Shown piece after piece: positions 48,560-59,099 of a stretch of 64,000 bases of DNA. The stretch is from Reticulitermes lucifugus (taxonomy: Eukaryota > Arthropoda > Insecta > Blattodea > Rhinotermitidae). Under the pieces are notes generated by a model, which was not told the origin of the DNA, made no database searches, and saw nothing but the letters and a program-made list of their open reading frames with translations. The stretch lies in the NCBI GenBank assembly GCA_026260175.1, contig JAKCWW010000184.1:1-64000 (forward strand), given 5' to 3'. A program made the position numbers and the translations under genes. Position 1 is the stretch's first letter. Each line of letters opens with the position of its first letter.

Positions 48560-50650
48560 TGGAATATTGAGGATAATTTTGCAAAGTATTAAATAGATTA
48601 CTGTAGTTTAAGTGGGCGCTAACTTATGTTTAAGATCTTACAATTAATTACAACAAACCCCAGCCTTATCGATGTACTCCTGTCTATACAGAACGCAAAA
48701 GATCTGCACCGAGCGTTGATCACACGCGGTACTGATCATAAGGTTCCTTGTCCAGTGTGAAGGGTAAAATCCACAATGGCGCGCTGATAGTATCGGGAAT
48801 CTGGCGTAAGTGGTAACCACCTTGTGGTGTTACAATATCTGGAGGGTGAGTGGAAAGCATTAAGACAGCACCCGTATCACAAGTATTATGTTCACGAGAC
48901 TAGTAACTTCACAGAAGGCCACCAACTCAATTTCTGTATAGTCAGAGACAACTGCTAAGGTCAATTCATGCAGCAGAAATGAAGTTATAATGAAGTGTCA
49001 GAGGAGACAAAGTAGATAAAACTGAAAGTAAAATATACGGAATTAATACAATATTATTCAAAAGAGATTCAATAAATTGCTACGGAGGAAAGTGATTATA
49101 TCATCATGACAGACTTCTGAAGCTTGTATTTAAATGCATGTCAAACGGAAGTAGAGATAGACTATAACTAAAGTTATAAAATCGAAACAGGCATGAGTCT
49201 GAAGAGACAGTAACACAATAAAAAATAATTACGAAAAATATCGCATTTTTTGGCATAAATAAACCTCAAATTACAACAAATAAAACGTGAAAGCAGCTAA
49301 GGTACAAAGAAACCTGTCCACATGATGGCAGGGAATTTGAAAGTAAAGTTTTACTCGTTCCATAAAATACCACAATTTTCGCGGAAGGACCGACAATCAA
49401 ACTTGTGTTTCAAAGTCGTTGATGACGTCGATAGATTAGTGTTTTAATGACTGGTTCCGGTATACGGCATTAAGTTTTAGCAATTTATACAACCTGAAGA
49501 AATAATAATTTACTTTTGTAGTTTGCTGTGCACTAGAGTAATTAGAGTGATAAATCAGAAATATTTTTGAACTTCATGTATTTATATGCACAGGTATTTG
49601 TAGAGACACGCCTTACAAAAATGTTAATTTATTGCATCAAACACGACGTGAAACCCTAATGCTATCGAGCACGTTGGTTCAACCGCAAAAGCTACTTGAA
49701 TTCGGGAATAATGCAGTTTGAATCTCAGATGCAATACCGACAACCCTGACAGAGTTTAAGTGATTTTTTTCAGTCTCTTCAAGTAAGCATCGGGATAGTA
49801 CCACGATTAGGCCAATTCCGCTTCCTCACAAAACCTTTCCAATTTATCATTACCCACTTATCTACCATTCAAAGCTACACAGTCTGAGATACTGACAGTG
49901 TCGAAAACTGAACCATTGCAAACACTCCGTACTATTGGCTTATCTTTTGCTTCTCAACAGAATAAAGTTTTCCGCTATTTAAATTAAATTATATTATGCT
50001 TAGCAGACACAGGGCTTCCTTCGAGGTTTCAGAAATCAATAAGTGACCCCAAATGCGAAAACATCCGCTCTACCGACGTATTGCCATCGTACTAACGGTT
50101 ATTAATAAACTCGATATGACAAGGTAGTCAACAGTTACTGCTGTAGCGTCACCGAAGCGAATAGGCTAAATACGGAATCTTAAAAATATCAAAGCCCTTT
50201 GTTAGGGAAAGATAAAAAGGTCAAAGAAATTCAAAGTGGAATGGAGTTCGAAAAGAATATATGGGCAGTCATGGTCGTTATTCGTAACGTGCATTTAGCA
50301 GGAAAGGCCTAATGAAACCACGAGACACCTAGAGCCAGATAATCGCTAATAACTGAAATCTGAAAGCACATGACCACATACGTAAGTGATATTTTCAACC
50401 ACGGATTTAAACCCTCGCCACTATTGAAATCGCAGTACCATCTAAGTACGTAACATAAAAAGTCGAAGTTCCGAAACGGTTATGTGATGTTGAACACAAT
50501 AAGTATTAATATCAGTTGAAAAAATTATTGTACGTCTTTGAAATAATAACAGAGAAAAGACCACCAAAGCCAAAGATGTAGCAAAATATGTATATTAACA
50601 AATAGTACTTGTTCACCGTCGAACACAAACTGTGTTTGTAAAAATATCTT
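48560..50650. other. No gene recognised
   Basis: AT-rich, no frame of note on either strand. Confidence 0.4.
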
Positions 50651-50660
50651 ATTTAAATTA

Positions 50661-50708
50661 AGCCTAGCGACTGTGTTTCGACTTATTCAGTCATCATCAG
50701 GCTAATCT
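50661..50708 (-). ncRNA. Hammerhead-ribozyme-like motif, best case
   Basis: On the minus strand: AGAUUAGC (stem I 5' strand) - CUGAUGA - U - GACU/GAAUA/AGUC (stem II) - GAAAC - ACA - GUC (cleavage-type triplet) - GCUAGGCU (stem I 3' strand). Stem I gives C-G, G-C, A-U, U-A, U.G, one A.G mismatch, G-C, A-U, and starts exactly at the nucleotides adjacent to C3 and the triplet. Stem III is only A-U plus C-G. All conserved core bases are present; the one departure is the additional U after A9. Self-cleavage is not shown. Confidence 0.55.
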
Positions 50709-51044
50709 ATTACAATACAAAAATGCAGAGTTGTATATATACAAAATATGTGTCAGTTTACTGGAAATGAGATCTCGACTCCTTACAGAATTTTTAATGT
50801 GAAAAAGATTTCTTGGGCAATAAAGGTTGTGTCAGAAGCTGTATAAGTATTATTTGTTAATACAGGTAACACAACGGGATGTCAAACATCAAAGATATAT
50901 GTGTCCATGAAAACGTACTTGCAATATACACTGTTGAAAAGTAAACTTAGCAGATGCATGGTTTAAAATGAGAGTAACGGAACAGATAATAGCCAATTCA
51001 TGGAGAAAAAGCTTAGCATTGAGGATTGTGAACTCTCGACGACA

Positions 51045-51085
51045 CCCCTGATGATGGCACAGGTAGTGCTGAAACATATGTAGGG
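51045..51085 (+). ncRNA. Hammerhead-like motif, opposed partner of 50661-50708
   Basis: CCC (51045-51047) - CUGAUGA - U - GGCAC/AGGUA/GUGCU (stem II, one G.U) - GAAAC (51071-51075) - AUAU - GUA - GGG (51083-51085). Core bases are intact, the triplet is GUA, and stem I has three adjacent G-C pairs. The extra U after A9 is again present. It lies 340 bases from the minus-strand motif, in opposite orientation. Confidence 0.5.
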
Positions 51086-51449
51086 ACAGAAAACACTAAA
51101 ACAGTGTACTGCATTTGTTGGAATGAAATAATTAATTAAAGCTTAGCGTATTTGGTATTTAAGAATTCTGGTTAGTGCTCTCGAGCGCACTGTTATCAAA
51201 GTACTGTATTTTCTATTAATGCCCATTATATCTACTTTCTTTTTCTTGCAGCGGCGGTTTTCAAAATAGATACGTTTTAATTTGTAAAACAGTATATCAT
51301 TAACTTTTTAAATCACTGGAATATCAAAGACTGTAAGATGTTTAAGATTCAACTTACCTGATAAATTTAAAGAAATACCGTGAAAATACAGAGAGCCAAA
51401 ATAACGTAAAATCTCCTACGCAATATGAGAAAACGCTTCATGTTTGTCT

Positions 51450-51826
51450 GTTCGTGTTCTACAACAGCTCCCTTTGTTACCCTGCAGATGTCCCACAGAC
51501 AGTCTAATTCTTCCCGTACTCGACACAACGTATCTCAGTCCACTTTGCTTACCCCCTGTGACGCGCTGCAGGTATCGAAGGAACGTACATCACATCCTTC
51601 ACGAATCCCCAGAGAAAATCTAAGGATGTCACATCCGGGGAAGGCGGGGACCATGGAATAGTTCCCGAACGTCCAATCCATTTGCCAGGAAGCTCTGTCG
51701 AGAAACGCACGGATCTCTGTATGGAAATGTGGCAGTGAGCCATCAGTTAGAAAATTATGGTACCGTCGTTATGATCCTGGAGGTGTAGCTTCAGGTAGTT
51801 TTCCATCATGACTGAGGTAGTACACA
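51450..51826 (-). pseudogene. Mariner-type (DD34D-like) transposase fragment, frameshifted
   Basis: The minus strand gives the C-terminal half of a Tc1/mariner-superfamily transposase, which would cut and paste its own element at TA sites. Pieces in order: DGSLPHFHTEIRAFLD (second catalytic Asp region, where intact relatives have QDGAPPHFH), a frame change, ELPGKWIGRSG, PWSPPSPDVTSLDFLWGFVKD (SPD holds the third catalytic Asp), then a further frame change, DTLCRV..ELD and CRVTKG (51470-51545). Roughly 34 residues separate the two Asp. The N-terminal half and terminal repeats are not seen. Stops and frameshifts mark it as dead. Confidence 0.8.
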
Positions 51827-51912
51827 AGACGGACTGAGAAACGCTGCGGCGAATATGGAAAGAATTAGGCTATCGTTGGGACGCCCACAGGGTAACCAAG
51901 ATAACACCGAAG
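51824..51912 (+). pseudogene. Second, inverted copy of the same transposase tail
   Basis: The plus strand reads ETLRRIWKELGYRWDAHRVTK, homologous to the tail of the minus-strand copy (DTLCRV.EELD....CRVTK). In nucleotides, 51832-51895 aligns with the reverse complement of 51477-51540 over more than 60 bases. Only the C-terminal tail is present. It begins where the minus-strand copy ends, so the two lie head to head. Confidence 0.75.
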
Positions 51913-52191
51913 TAATTTTTCGTATTACGTAAGTTGTTCCAAGTCATTGCGGCATTTCACGCTTTCATAGTGTTTGAGCATATATGTCAATATTTTTGGA
52001 ACCTCTGCGACAAAAATGCGCTAATACAGACTACTTATTAGAATACTTGGAAAGTATTAAGTGGAATAAAATGATACTAAATTAACAAGACACATTGACT
52101 GTGCCATGGACACACTATAGAATAGGAGTGTACAGTAATTTAGAATGAGGGGTACAAGCAAATGAAAAGTACTAAGACATAAATTATATGG

Positions 52192-52474
52192 CCGTGCAAT
52201 GGCTCAGGCGGTTAGACACCGACCACTCACCGCGGAGGCCCGGGTTCGATCCTGGGTCGATCCATGTGGGATTTGTGGTGGAAAAAGTGGCAACGGGACA
52301 GGTTTTTCTCCGAGTACTTCGGTTTTCCCCTGTCAATTTTATTCCACCGGTGCTCCATTAAAGTGGAACAGCAGAAGAAACTTCATCGTCTTCATCACAA
52401 GCGTTGCACAATAAGCCTTCAAGGCTGCAGTGCGTCCGTAGCATCTGCTACGGGGCTCTTCAATTAAAAAAAAG
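52192..52474 (+). repeat. Talua-like tRNA-derived SINE, near full length
   Basis: The A box TGGCTCAGGCGG (52200-52211) and B box GGTTCGATCC (52243-52252) form a good RNA polymerase III promoter in a tRNA-like head. The body contains 'ggtttttctccgagtacttc' and 'ggttttcccctg', a block I recall from termite Talua-type SINEs. It ends in an A8 run. The heptamer TATATGG flanks it at 52185-52191 and 52475-52481, a likely target duplication. Frames through it are not genes. Confidence 0.85.
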
Positions 52475-52484
52475 TATATGGGTA

Positions 52485-53830
52485 AGGTTTCTAACGCAAA
52501 CTGAGAAACGAAGGCATGTCAGGAAAGGGAAAATGCATTAAAAGATTTTAATTTTTAAAAAGTTAATAATAGTTGAATTCGTAGAAGTGGCAGTACCTGA
52601 AACAAATTGAAGTTTGACACAGTGGCTGTAAGAGAAAGTCTATCATTCAGCAGCGTGAATTATCAACTTAATTTTAGTACCGGAATATTCGAACGCAGTC
52701 TGGTTACTGTCCAGAATCAAATAAAATTGGAAACGCAACAAAAGGGAGTGGAAGTGAAAGGTATGAGTTAATGGAGAGATAAGAGCCCATCATACACACA
52801 CACACACACACAAACGTAATATGCAAGAGGAACTTAGAAGACACGTGAATAGAAATTCTCTTGGGTTTAATTGCAGGGTAATTTATAAAGATGTGTTCCA
52901 CAGGAATTACACTTACCTTTCCATGCCCCTTAATAACATGTTGTGCTTCACTAGAGCTATATAGCGATGGGAAAAGTACAATGAGAGAACTTGTGTAAGT
53001 TCGCACGTCAGGAAGGGTATCGTTTATGTCCAAGGGCTCGTTACTATGGTGACTTCATGAAGCGTTCATCCTCGACTGACTGCAGCTTAATGTAAACACA
53101 GCGAACATTAAAATTCACAGCAGCGAATCAGTTTCAGGGTAGAATCAATGAACACAGTTAAATACAGAGTTACCGCTGGGCCACGAGCGGTGTAATGTTA
53201 TATACAGCACTTTAACAGGCCACATTATTACAGAGAATCTGAATATTACAACCTAAGTTCTTCCCTTACTCTACTATTATAAGGTTCATCTTACCTCTCT
53301 CTAGTCTTCAATTAAGCCCTTAACGACAACCTCACATTCCTCTATTACCATCCTCCTTGCATTATCTACCCATACCATCCGCATGGAAAGTGTCGGTGGT
53401 ACGCTCTTTATGTCCCTCATTCTCTGTCCGTCGTCAGTTACACTTCATTTGTTTCTCATTGCTATGCAAATTGCGAAGTTGATCATGGTCACCACACACT
53501 TGCCAGCAAAGCGGTGCAAGATGAAGTCCTCAGTTTCAAGTAGCTCAATCTGATAAACAACGTGTCGAGCAGTGGCGATTTATACAGCTTTTACCGCACT
53601 ACGATACTGAAGTTACAAAAAGTGTAGTAAATATTTTTCTGGAGATGTCCCGTTTAGACAGACCACACTGGAGACCGAAACCCTGAACGTCAAAGAAACT
53701 ATACACATTATTTACTGTGATAAAATATTAAACCAATATTAAACAAAATATAATTGAAAATGACTGCATTCTTAATTTGAATACATAACCAAAAGAAACA
53801 TAAAATATTGTAATTCATTTGCAGTATAAC
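52485..53830. other. No gene recognised; short AC repeat
   Basis: (AC)n at 52793-52813. The minus frame 52704-53033 (109 codons) spans that repeat and has no domain. Confidence 0.45.
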
Positions 53831-53837
53831 AACTATA

Positions 53838-54036
53838 ACACGTGATTGAAGGAAAGTTAGAGGGAAGGACAGAAATGACAGGAAGACGAGGAACAAGGCG
53901 TAAGCAGCTACTGGATGACCTTAAGGAAAAGAGAAGATACTGAAAATTGAAAGAGGAAGCACTAGATCGCATCCTGTGCAGATCTCGCTTTGGAGGAGGT
54001 ACGGACCTGTCGTAAGACAGACTACAGAATGATTGA
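53838..54036 (+). mobile_element. LINE-A copy 4, 3' end with TGAA tail
   Basis: 'cacgtgattgaaggaaagtt', 'cgtaagcagctactggatga', 'ccttaaggaaaagagaag' and 'cggacctgtcgtaagacag' match the tail of copy 1. The terminal hairpin is intact (54007-54020), and the end runs into GAATGATTGAATGAATAA. Confidence 0.85.
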
Positions 54037-54599
54037 ATGAATAACAACTAACTCTGCAAAAGACTGAGTGAACGGATGAAACAGGCAAGTTGTACACAAA
54101 AGTATTGGACTATAAAATCGAGGAGCCAGGAAAGGCTGATATAATATTCCAAGGATGCTACGTGTTATAGAGTCAGAATAATTCTGCTCAAAACATCGTA
54201 CATTATGCAAACTGTCATGACAGTGTCTCGTCTCTTTCAAGCGATATTTAGTGGATCACTGGGCACAGCTTCCCTTAAAGATACGCTTAATTGGACACAA
54301 CACTGCGTCAGACGTGACTAGACTTCACTCGCAAATGTGAAATGTCATTTGAATGGCCATCAAAATAATCTGCAGGATTAGCAAGCGATTATTGTGATCT
54401 ACGATTACATTACGAGGCACTGATTGGATTCAAATCACGGCTATATTAATCCTTCTATCCGAATTCACATCGCTTCTGGAGCCTCACAAAACACATAATC
54501 ACTATAATTAGTCTGCTGAGTAGCGTAATGGTACGTAACTTACTACTTCGATCAACATTAGGACATGAAATAACGAAATGAACCGCGATTAAAAGTAAC

Positions 54600-54830
54600 C
54601 AAACACAAAGCCACAATGTCTAATAAGTAGAAATGGAAACGTGTCGCCGTGTAGTCTGATACACGAGAACCCATCTTTCGAACTTTCCTGCTGCCTTTAT
54701 CATCAGGATAAATACTGAGACAGCAGGATCCTATGAAACGTCGGTACACTTCTAAAAACCTACACGGCGTCACATCCAAGAAGATGCAATGTTCATACGG
54801 TTGCAAGCATCTAAAGTCTCAACAACGATA
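54600..54830 (-). repeat. 'VYRRF'-type interspersed repeat
   Basis: The minus strand reads FLDVTPCRFLEVYRRF, GSCCL and PDDKGS, a chance peptide signature I recall from a widespread insect repeat. Its opposite strand holds GAAACGTCGGTAC (54733-54745) preceded by a degraded CUGA-type core, linking it to the hammerhead-like family. Not a gene. Confidence 0.55.
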
Positions 54831-55009
54831 ATTTTTGTAATCGAGATAGTGAAGTTTGAAAGCAGTAATAACGAAAATCCCTATCTTCTGAGTTATGACG
54901 TAGTGTCGGTTGGTAATATTTACCAAAGTTTCGTATGACTGTACAGCCTTCATTGAGGGTCAAGTAGTCTGTTTTCTGACGCCTTCCCCTCTTCTGGCAT
55001 GTGTACGCA

Positions 55010-55095
55010 GTGCATGTGCGTAGTTGTTTACCGACGTTTCGAGACAACCTATAGGTCTCATTTTCAAGGGTCAAGCAGTCCAAGAAGAGTGTCTG
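55010..55095 (-). repeat. Repeat shared with 38145-38235, hammerhead-like core
   Basis: On the minus strand: UUGAAAA (degraded CUGANGA) - U - GAGAC..GUCUC (perfect 5-bp stem II) - GAAAC - GUCG - GUA (55036-55068). It shares GTTTACCGACGTTTCG with the 38 kb copy. The catalytic heptamer is damaged. Confidence 0.5.
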
Positions 55096-55099
55096 CTTC

Positions 55100-55960
55100 C
55101 TATCTCAGGACATTTGTGGAGAAGAGCTCATATTGCCAGTTTTCTAGTGTGACAGTGACGGCTGGACCAAACAAGTTGTAGAAGAATTTCCAACACCCTA
55201 CGTACAGCGCTTGAAGACTGTCAAATAAATCTTACTCTGTGGTATGTACATCACGTTTGGTTCATCGCAGCACCTCGGAAATTGTCACAACGAATGTACA
55301 TTAAGAACGTGAAAATTTTAGATGTTAGGAATATAGAGTGTGTCATTTTAAAGATAGTAAATTGAGTATCCGTACAAATTGCATTTATTGTAATACTTCA
55401 GGGAGAAGATACAGACTAGTACGTAATTGTGTGAATGGTTTCTCCTTAACAATAAACGAACATTTGTGGCGAGACAAAATTTCGTGGAATGAAGTGATAA
55501 AGCGAGTAAAAGTCTGAGCCTCTGGTCGAAAGAAAATGGCAAGAAACTTCTCCAGAACAAAATAGTAAGGTTTCCAGACATTAGCCATTTGAAGCATAAT
55601 TGTCTTCCAAACAGCAGGTACAACTTTAATTCATACCTCAAAGAAGACAGAGCATCTCCATTAGAAAGAGAGATTGTGTAATTATGTTTAGGTAAATAGT
55701 TGCGGTCAATTATTAGAATGATACAAACTGAGAAATACACTCCATGGGAAAACTACATATTTTCTGATATTTTAAAGAAAGTGCCACGTATTGTTGTCAA
55801 CGCGATTCACAGGAGATAATTTTGGGCAACAGAAATATGAATGCCACTAGTCCATTAGTTTTAATTTATTTGTGAATGTGGCAAACACTACATTTTATGC
55901 TTCCATCCCTTGTACAAATTTAGAGACTAGAGTAGCCGTCTTGTTCTTAGGTTCCGGATT
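55100..55960. other. Unassigned; overlapping minus-strand frames
   Basis: Two overlapping minus frames, 55348-55740 (130 codons) and 55385-55597 (70 codons, containing KPYYFVLEKFLAIFFRPEAQ), are longer than usual for this DNA. I recognise no family, and I see neither clear splice sites nor repeats. This could be a decayed element or chance. Confidence 0.3.
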
Positions 55961-55965
55961 TTCAT

Positions 55966-56535
55966 TCATTTTGTAGTCTGTCTTACGACAGGTCCGTAGC
56001 CTCTTCCAAAGCGAGTTTTCCACAGGGTGCGATCTAGTGCCTCCTCTTTCAATTTCCAGTATTTTCTCTTTTTCTTAAGGTCATCCAGTAGCTGCTTACG
56101 TCTACTCCCTCGTCTTCCCGTCATTTACATCCTTCCCTCTATCTTTCCTTCAATGTCGCGTTTTAGAGGGCAGTTCCTACGCAAGATGTGACCAATCCAG
56201 TTTGCCTTTCTTCTTTTTATTGTATGTAGGATATTCCTGTCCTCCTTGACTCTGTGTAATACATCTCCATTTCTCGCACGATCGGTCCAACTGATCTCCA
56301 TTCTTCTCCAGCACCACATTTCAAAACTTTCCAGATACTNNNNNNNNNNNNNNNNNNNNNNNNNNNNNNNNNNNNNNNNNNNNNNNNNNNNNNNNNNNNN
56401 NNNNNNNNNNNNNNNNNNNNNNNNNNNNNNNNNNNNNNNNNNNNNNNNNNNNATCATGCTACCCAAATAATTGAAATATTCCACATTCTCCAATTGCTTT
56501 TGATCTATCATAATTCGAATTTTATGGCAGGATTT
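55966..56535 (-). mobile_element. LINE-A copy 5, interrupted by an assembly gap
   Basis: The minus strand contains MIDQKQLENVEYFNYLGSM (right of the gap), then YLESFEMWCWRRMEISWTD, GHILRRN, the intact terminal hairpin (55978-55991) and an AATGAATGAA tail. The thumb region between them is hidden by N's. The copy begins within the reverse transcriptase (5'-truncated). Confidence 0.85.
56340..56452. other. Assembly gap, 113 N
   Basis: A run of 113 undetermined bases inside LINE-A copy 5. Confidence 1.
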
Positions 56536-57043
56536 TAAAACTCTTGCTGTCTTGTCAACAGAAATCCACGCCACTGCGAGTGATAATCCATTTCTCCGAT
56601 ACCGCCACTTAAAACTAGAACTGGCGCTCTGGGAAAAGCTCATTAATGCTTGCTAATAACGACGGCAATCGTGTTTACTTACTCCACGTTTTTAAGCAAA
56701 TCGAGTTAATTATGATTTCATCTAGCAGAGTGAGAAAGCGAGGCTTCTCTACAGTGTAAGGATTTCGTACACCGTATAACGGCAGCACAAGTAACTATAC
56801 AAAGGGATAAATGTGCAGCATTCTCTGCCCTAATTACAAAGCCTTTATAAATAAAATATATAAAAAATTGTAAAGCTGGAAATTTATACCGAGCTTCTGG
56901 AAAATAATTCTGTTTGTTTAAATTATTACGTCACCTAAACGAAAGATTTTGCTCTTACAGGGGTGTTGGTAAATATTGCAAGTTTATGGAGGTACGTCGC
57001 CTTGTTTATTTGTGAAGAATGGTCCAATAAGATTACTTACACC

Positions 57044-57082
57044 CTGATGATTGAGACAGCTGGCTTGTCCGAAACCTCGGTT
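57044..57082 (+). ncRNA. Hammerhead-like motif
   Basis: CUGAUGA (57044-57050) - UU - GAGACA..UGUCC (stem II, five pairs with one bulged A) - GAAAC (57071-57075) - CUCG - GUU (57080-57082). The core is intact and stem III is two pairs with a 4-nt loop. Stem I does not form convincingly. Confidence 0.4.
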
Positions 57083-57426
57083 AATTATTTACCAGTTTAC
57101 AAGGCGCCATATCCCGACAGACTTGAATCTCCTTTCATTTACCCTCACAAAATTAATCCTTTTTTGCAGGCAAAAACAGATAAACATGTAAGGAAAACAG
57201 AATGAGTCAAAACGGTTTCAAATTATGAGTACAGTAAACATGCTTTCAAATCTAAGATGGTTATGAGCAACATATGGCCGAACTCCAGTCTAACCTCAAA
57301 AAACGATCACGAGAGCCACATTAAATTAAAGATACATTTCAAAGAATTAAATGCGACAGGCGATCATGGTTATCACTTTACACAGTTGACAGTGCACTCG
57401 GAACAGGGCTTTTGCATTAGCTGTTC

Positions 57427-57816
57427 ATGCATGGTTTTATAAACATTCCTGCGCGCGGAGAACATGTTACGGAAAATCGACGGAATGTAGCCGGCACAAC
57501 AGGCATATCAGAAAACGAAATTCACGAAAATGTAGAAGACTATTTTCCTTCACTGACAAACCTTATCTCCAAGTTTCGCTTGGCATTTTCGTACATAAAA
57601 ATCATCACCCTTCAAAAGGCAGAGTCATCGCCTGTGCTGTCTCCGGATATTTATCAGTTTCGATCTGTTCTCGTCCGATCTGGAGGTCTGCTTTTTTTAT
57701 GTAACCATGCAGTTCAAAGTTTTGAAATCTCTGTTGTTATACTTTTCTTCAAATCCAGAAATTTATTTAAGTTATATGCGTTGTTCAGTATTTATTTTAC
57801 GATCATTATTATCTGA
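57427..57816 (+). other. 129-codon open frame, unassigned
   Basis: This is the longest plus-strand frame without obvious repeat content. It has a hydrophobic C-terminal third (FEISVVILFF, LYALFSIYFTIIII), no recognised domain, no promoter and no splice evidence. It may be chance. Confidence 0.2.
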
Positions 57817-57969
57817 TGATTTATATTGTATTCTGCATTTCATATAACAGCGGAAACTTAACTATCACTTGTTTTTCTATTATTCTTATTTAGTGCGCAT
57901 GCTTATCAAAAATATACAGATACTGCAGATGTGATTATTATTTCGGACAGTGTCCATCGTTTTGAATGT

Positions 57970-58016
57970 TTCCAAACAAGCTTCGTGAACTGGATCTGTT
58001 CCCATCATCAGGGGAA
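57970..58016 (-). ncRNA. Hammerhead-like motif, opposed to 57044-57082
   Basis: The minus strand reads UUCCC - CUGAUGA - U - GGGAAC/AGAUCCA/GUUCAC (six pairs, one G.A mismatch) - GAAG - C - UU - GUU - UGGAA. GAAA is changed to GAAG. Stem I forms UUCC/GGAA in the correct register after one C.U mismatch. Confidence 0.4.
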
Positions 58017-58019
58017 GTA

Positions 58020-58995
58020 AGGAGGTATCATAAACAGTTAGGCTTGTTATACAGAGCTTGACTAAATTACAGGATCACATAGTTTTCTTCGCAAATATTT
58101 CGGAAGTAGACTGGTAATTAAATATAGGAAAATACTTTTAACCTATAAATTTGTGTTTAAGATTCACAAAGAACACGATTTATAAATCAAGTTAATTTTG
58201 GGGGTCTCAGTCAATATATGACGAAAGACCGTTGGACAAAAATTCGTTAAGAGATAGAACATAGGAAAAGCAATTACCGCACTTATTTCTTCGACGATAA
58301 ATTCCCAGAAATGGTGTACCTACCACAGTTACCGTTTGAATTCTGTTTCCAGTCAATTTCTTCCATTCTTTTCCTGTTTCCTTCTCATCAGTAGGGATCC
58401 TTTATTATGTTCTAGAAGCCAGGAAATTGCACAGTGCTACTTTTCCAATTTCCTGGGTGAATCCTACAGCCACCGACCGAGGATGCAGCTTTTCTTTCCG
58501 ATCGCCAGAGTTCGGTCATGCATTCATTAGTAGGTGTCTGTCTGTCTGTCTGTCGGAGCATCACTTCTTATGCTCCTGGCTCACAAATAAACCCTTGACA
58601 ACTGGAAGGCAGTCTTCTGTCGTTGCTTGTTGTTGCTATTCTCTTAGTACCATGTTTCATTTCTGTACAACAAAACTTACTCGAATACTAGGAACAGAAT
58701 GTGACACACTACTAGTACATCAGTAATCAGTGACGCTGTAGTGCCGTAGCACTAAGATCTGCACCGACTGTTCGTGTACAGAAGCAGGTGGATGTCGATC
58801 GAACTTGCAGTTACCTTCCGCCAGGTAAGGTAGTGCACTTTTAGATCTTGCATTTATGTACACGCTGTATAATATCACATGATGCGAAAATACAAATAAG
58901 ATGAATTCTTCAAGAATTGAAGTATAAAACTAATGCGTCGCTTCCTATAAGTCATACAGGTAATGTAAGGCATCTGTCTATCGGAACTGTTTCTA
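58020..58995. other. No gene recognised; TCTG microsatellite
   Basis: (TCTG)n at 58535-58554. No domain-bearing frame. Confidence 0.4.
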
Positions 58996-59000
58996 CTAAT

Positions 59001-59001
59001 G

Positions 59002-59050
<49 letters not shown>

Positions 59051-59095
59051 GACCACCACCGCCGCCAACACCGCCACCGCCAACACCACTACCGC
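59001..59095. repeat. Composite (ACT)n-(ACC/GCC)n microsatellite
   Basis: An ACT run passes into interrupted ACC and GCC units, the same ordering as at 32045-32118. Confidence 0.93.
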
Positions 59096-59099
59096 TACA

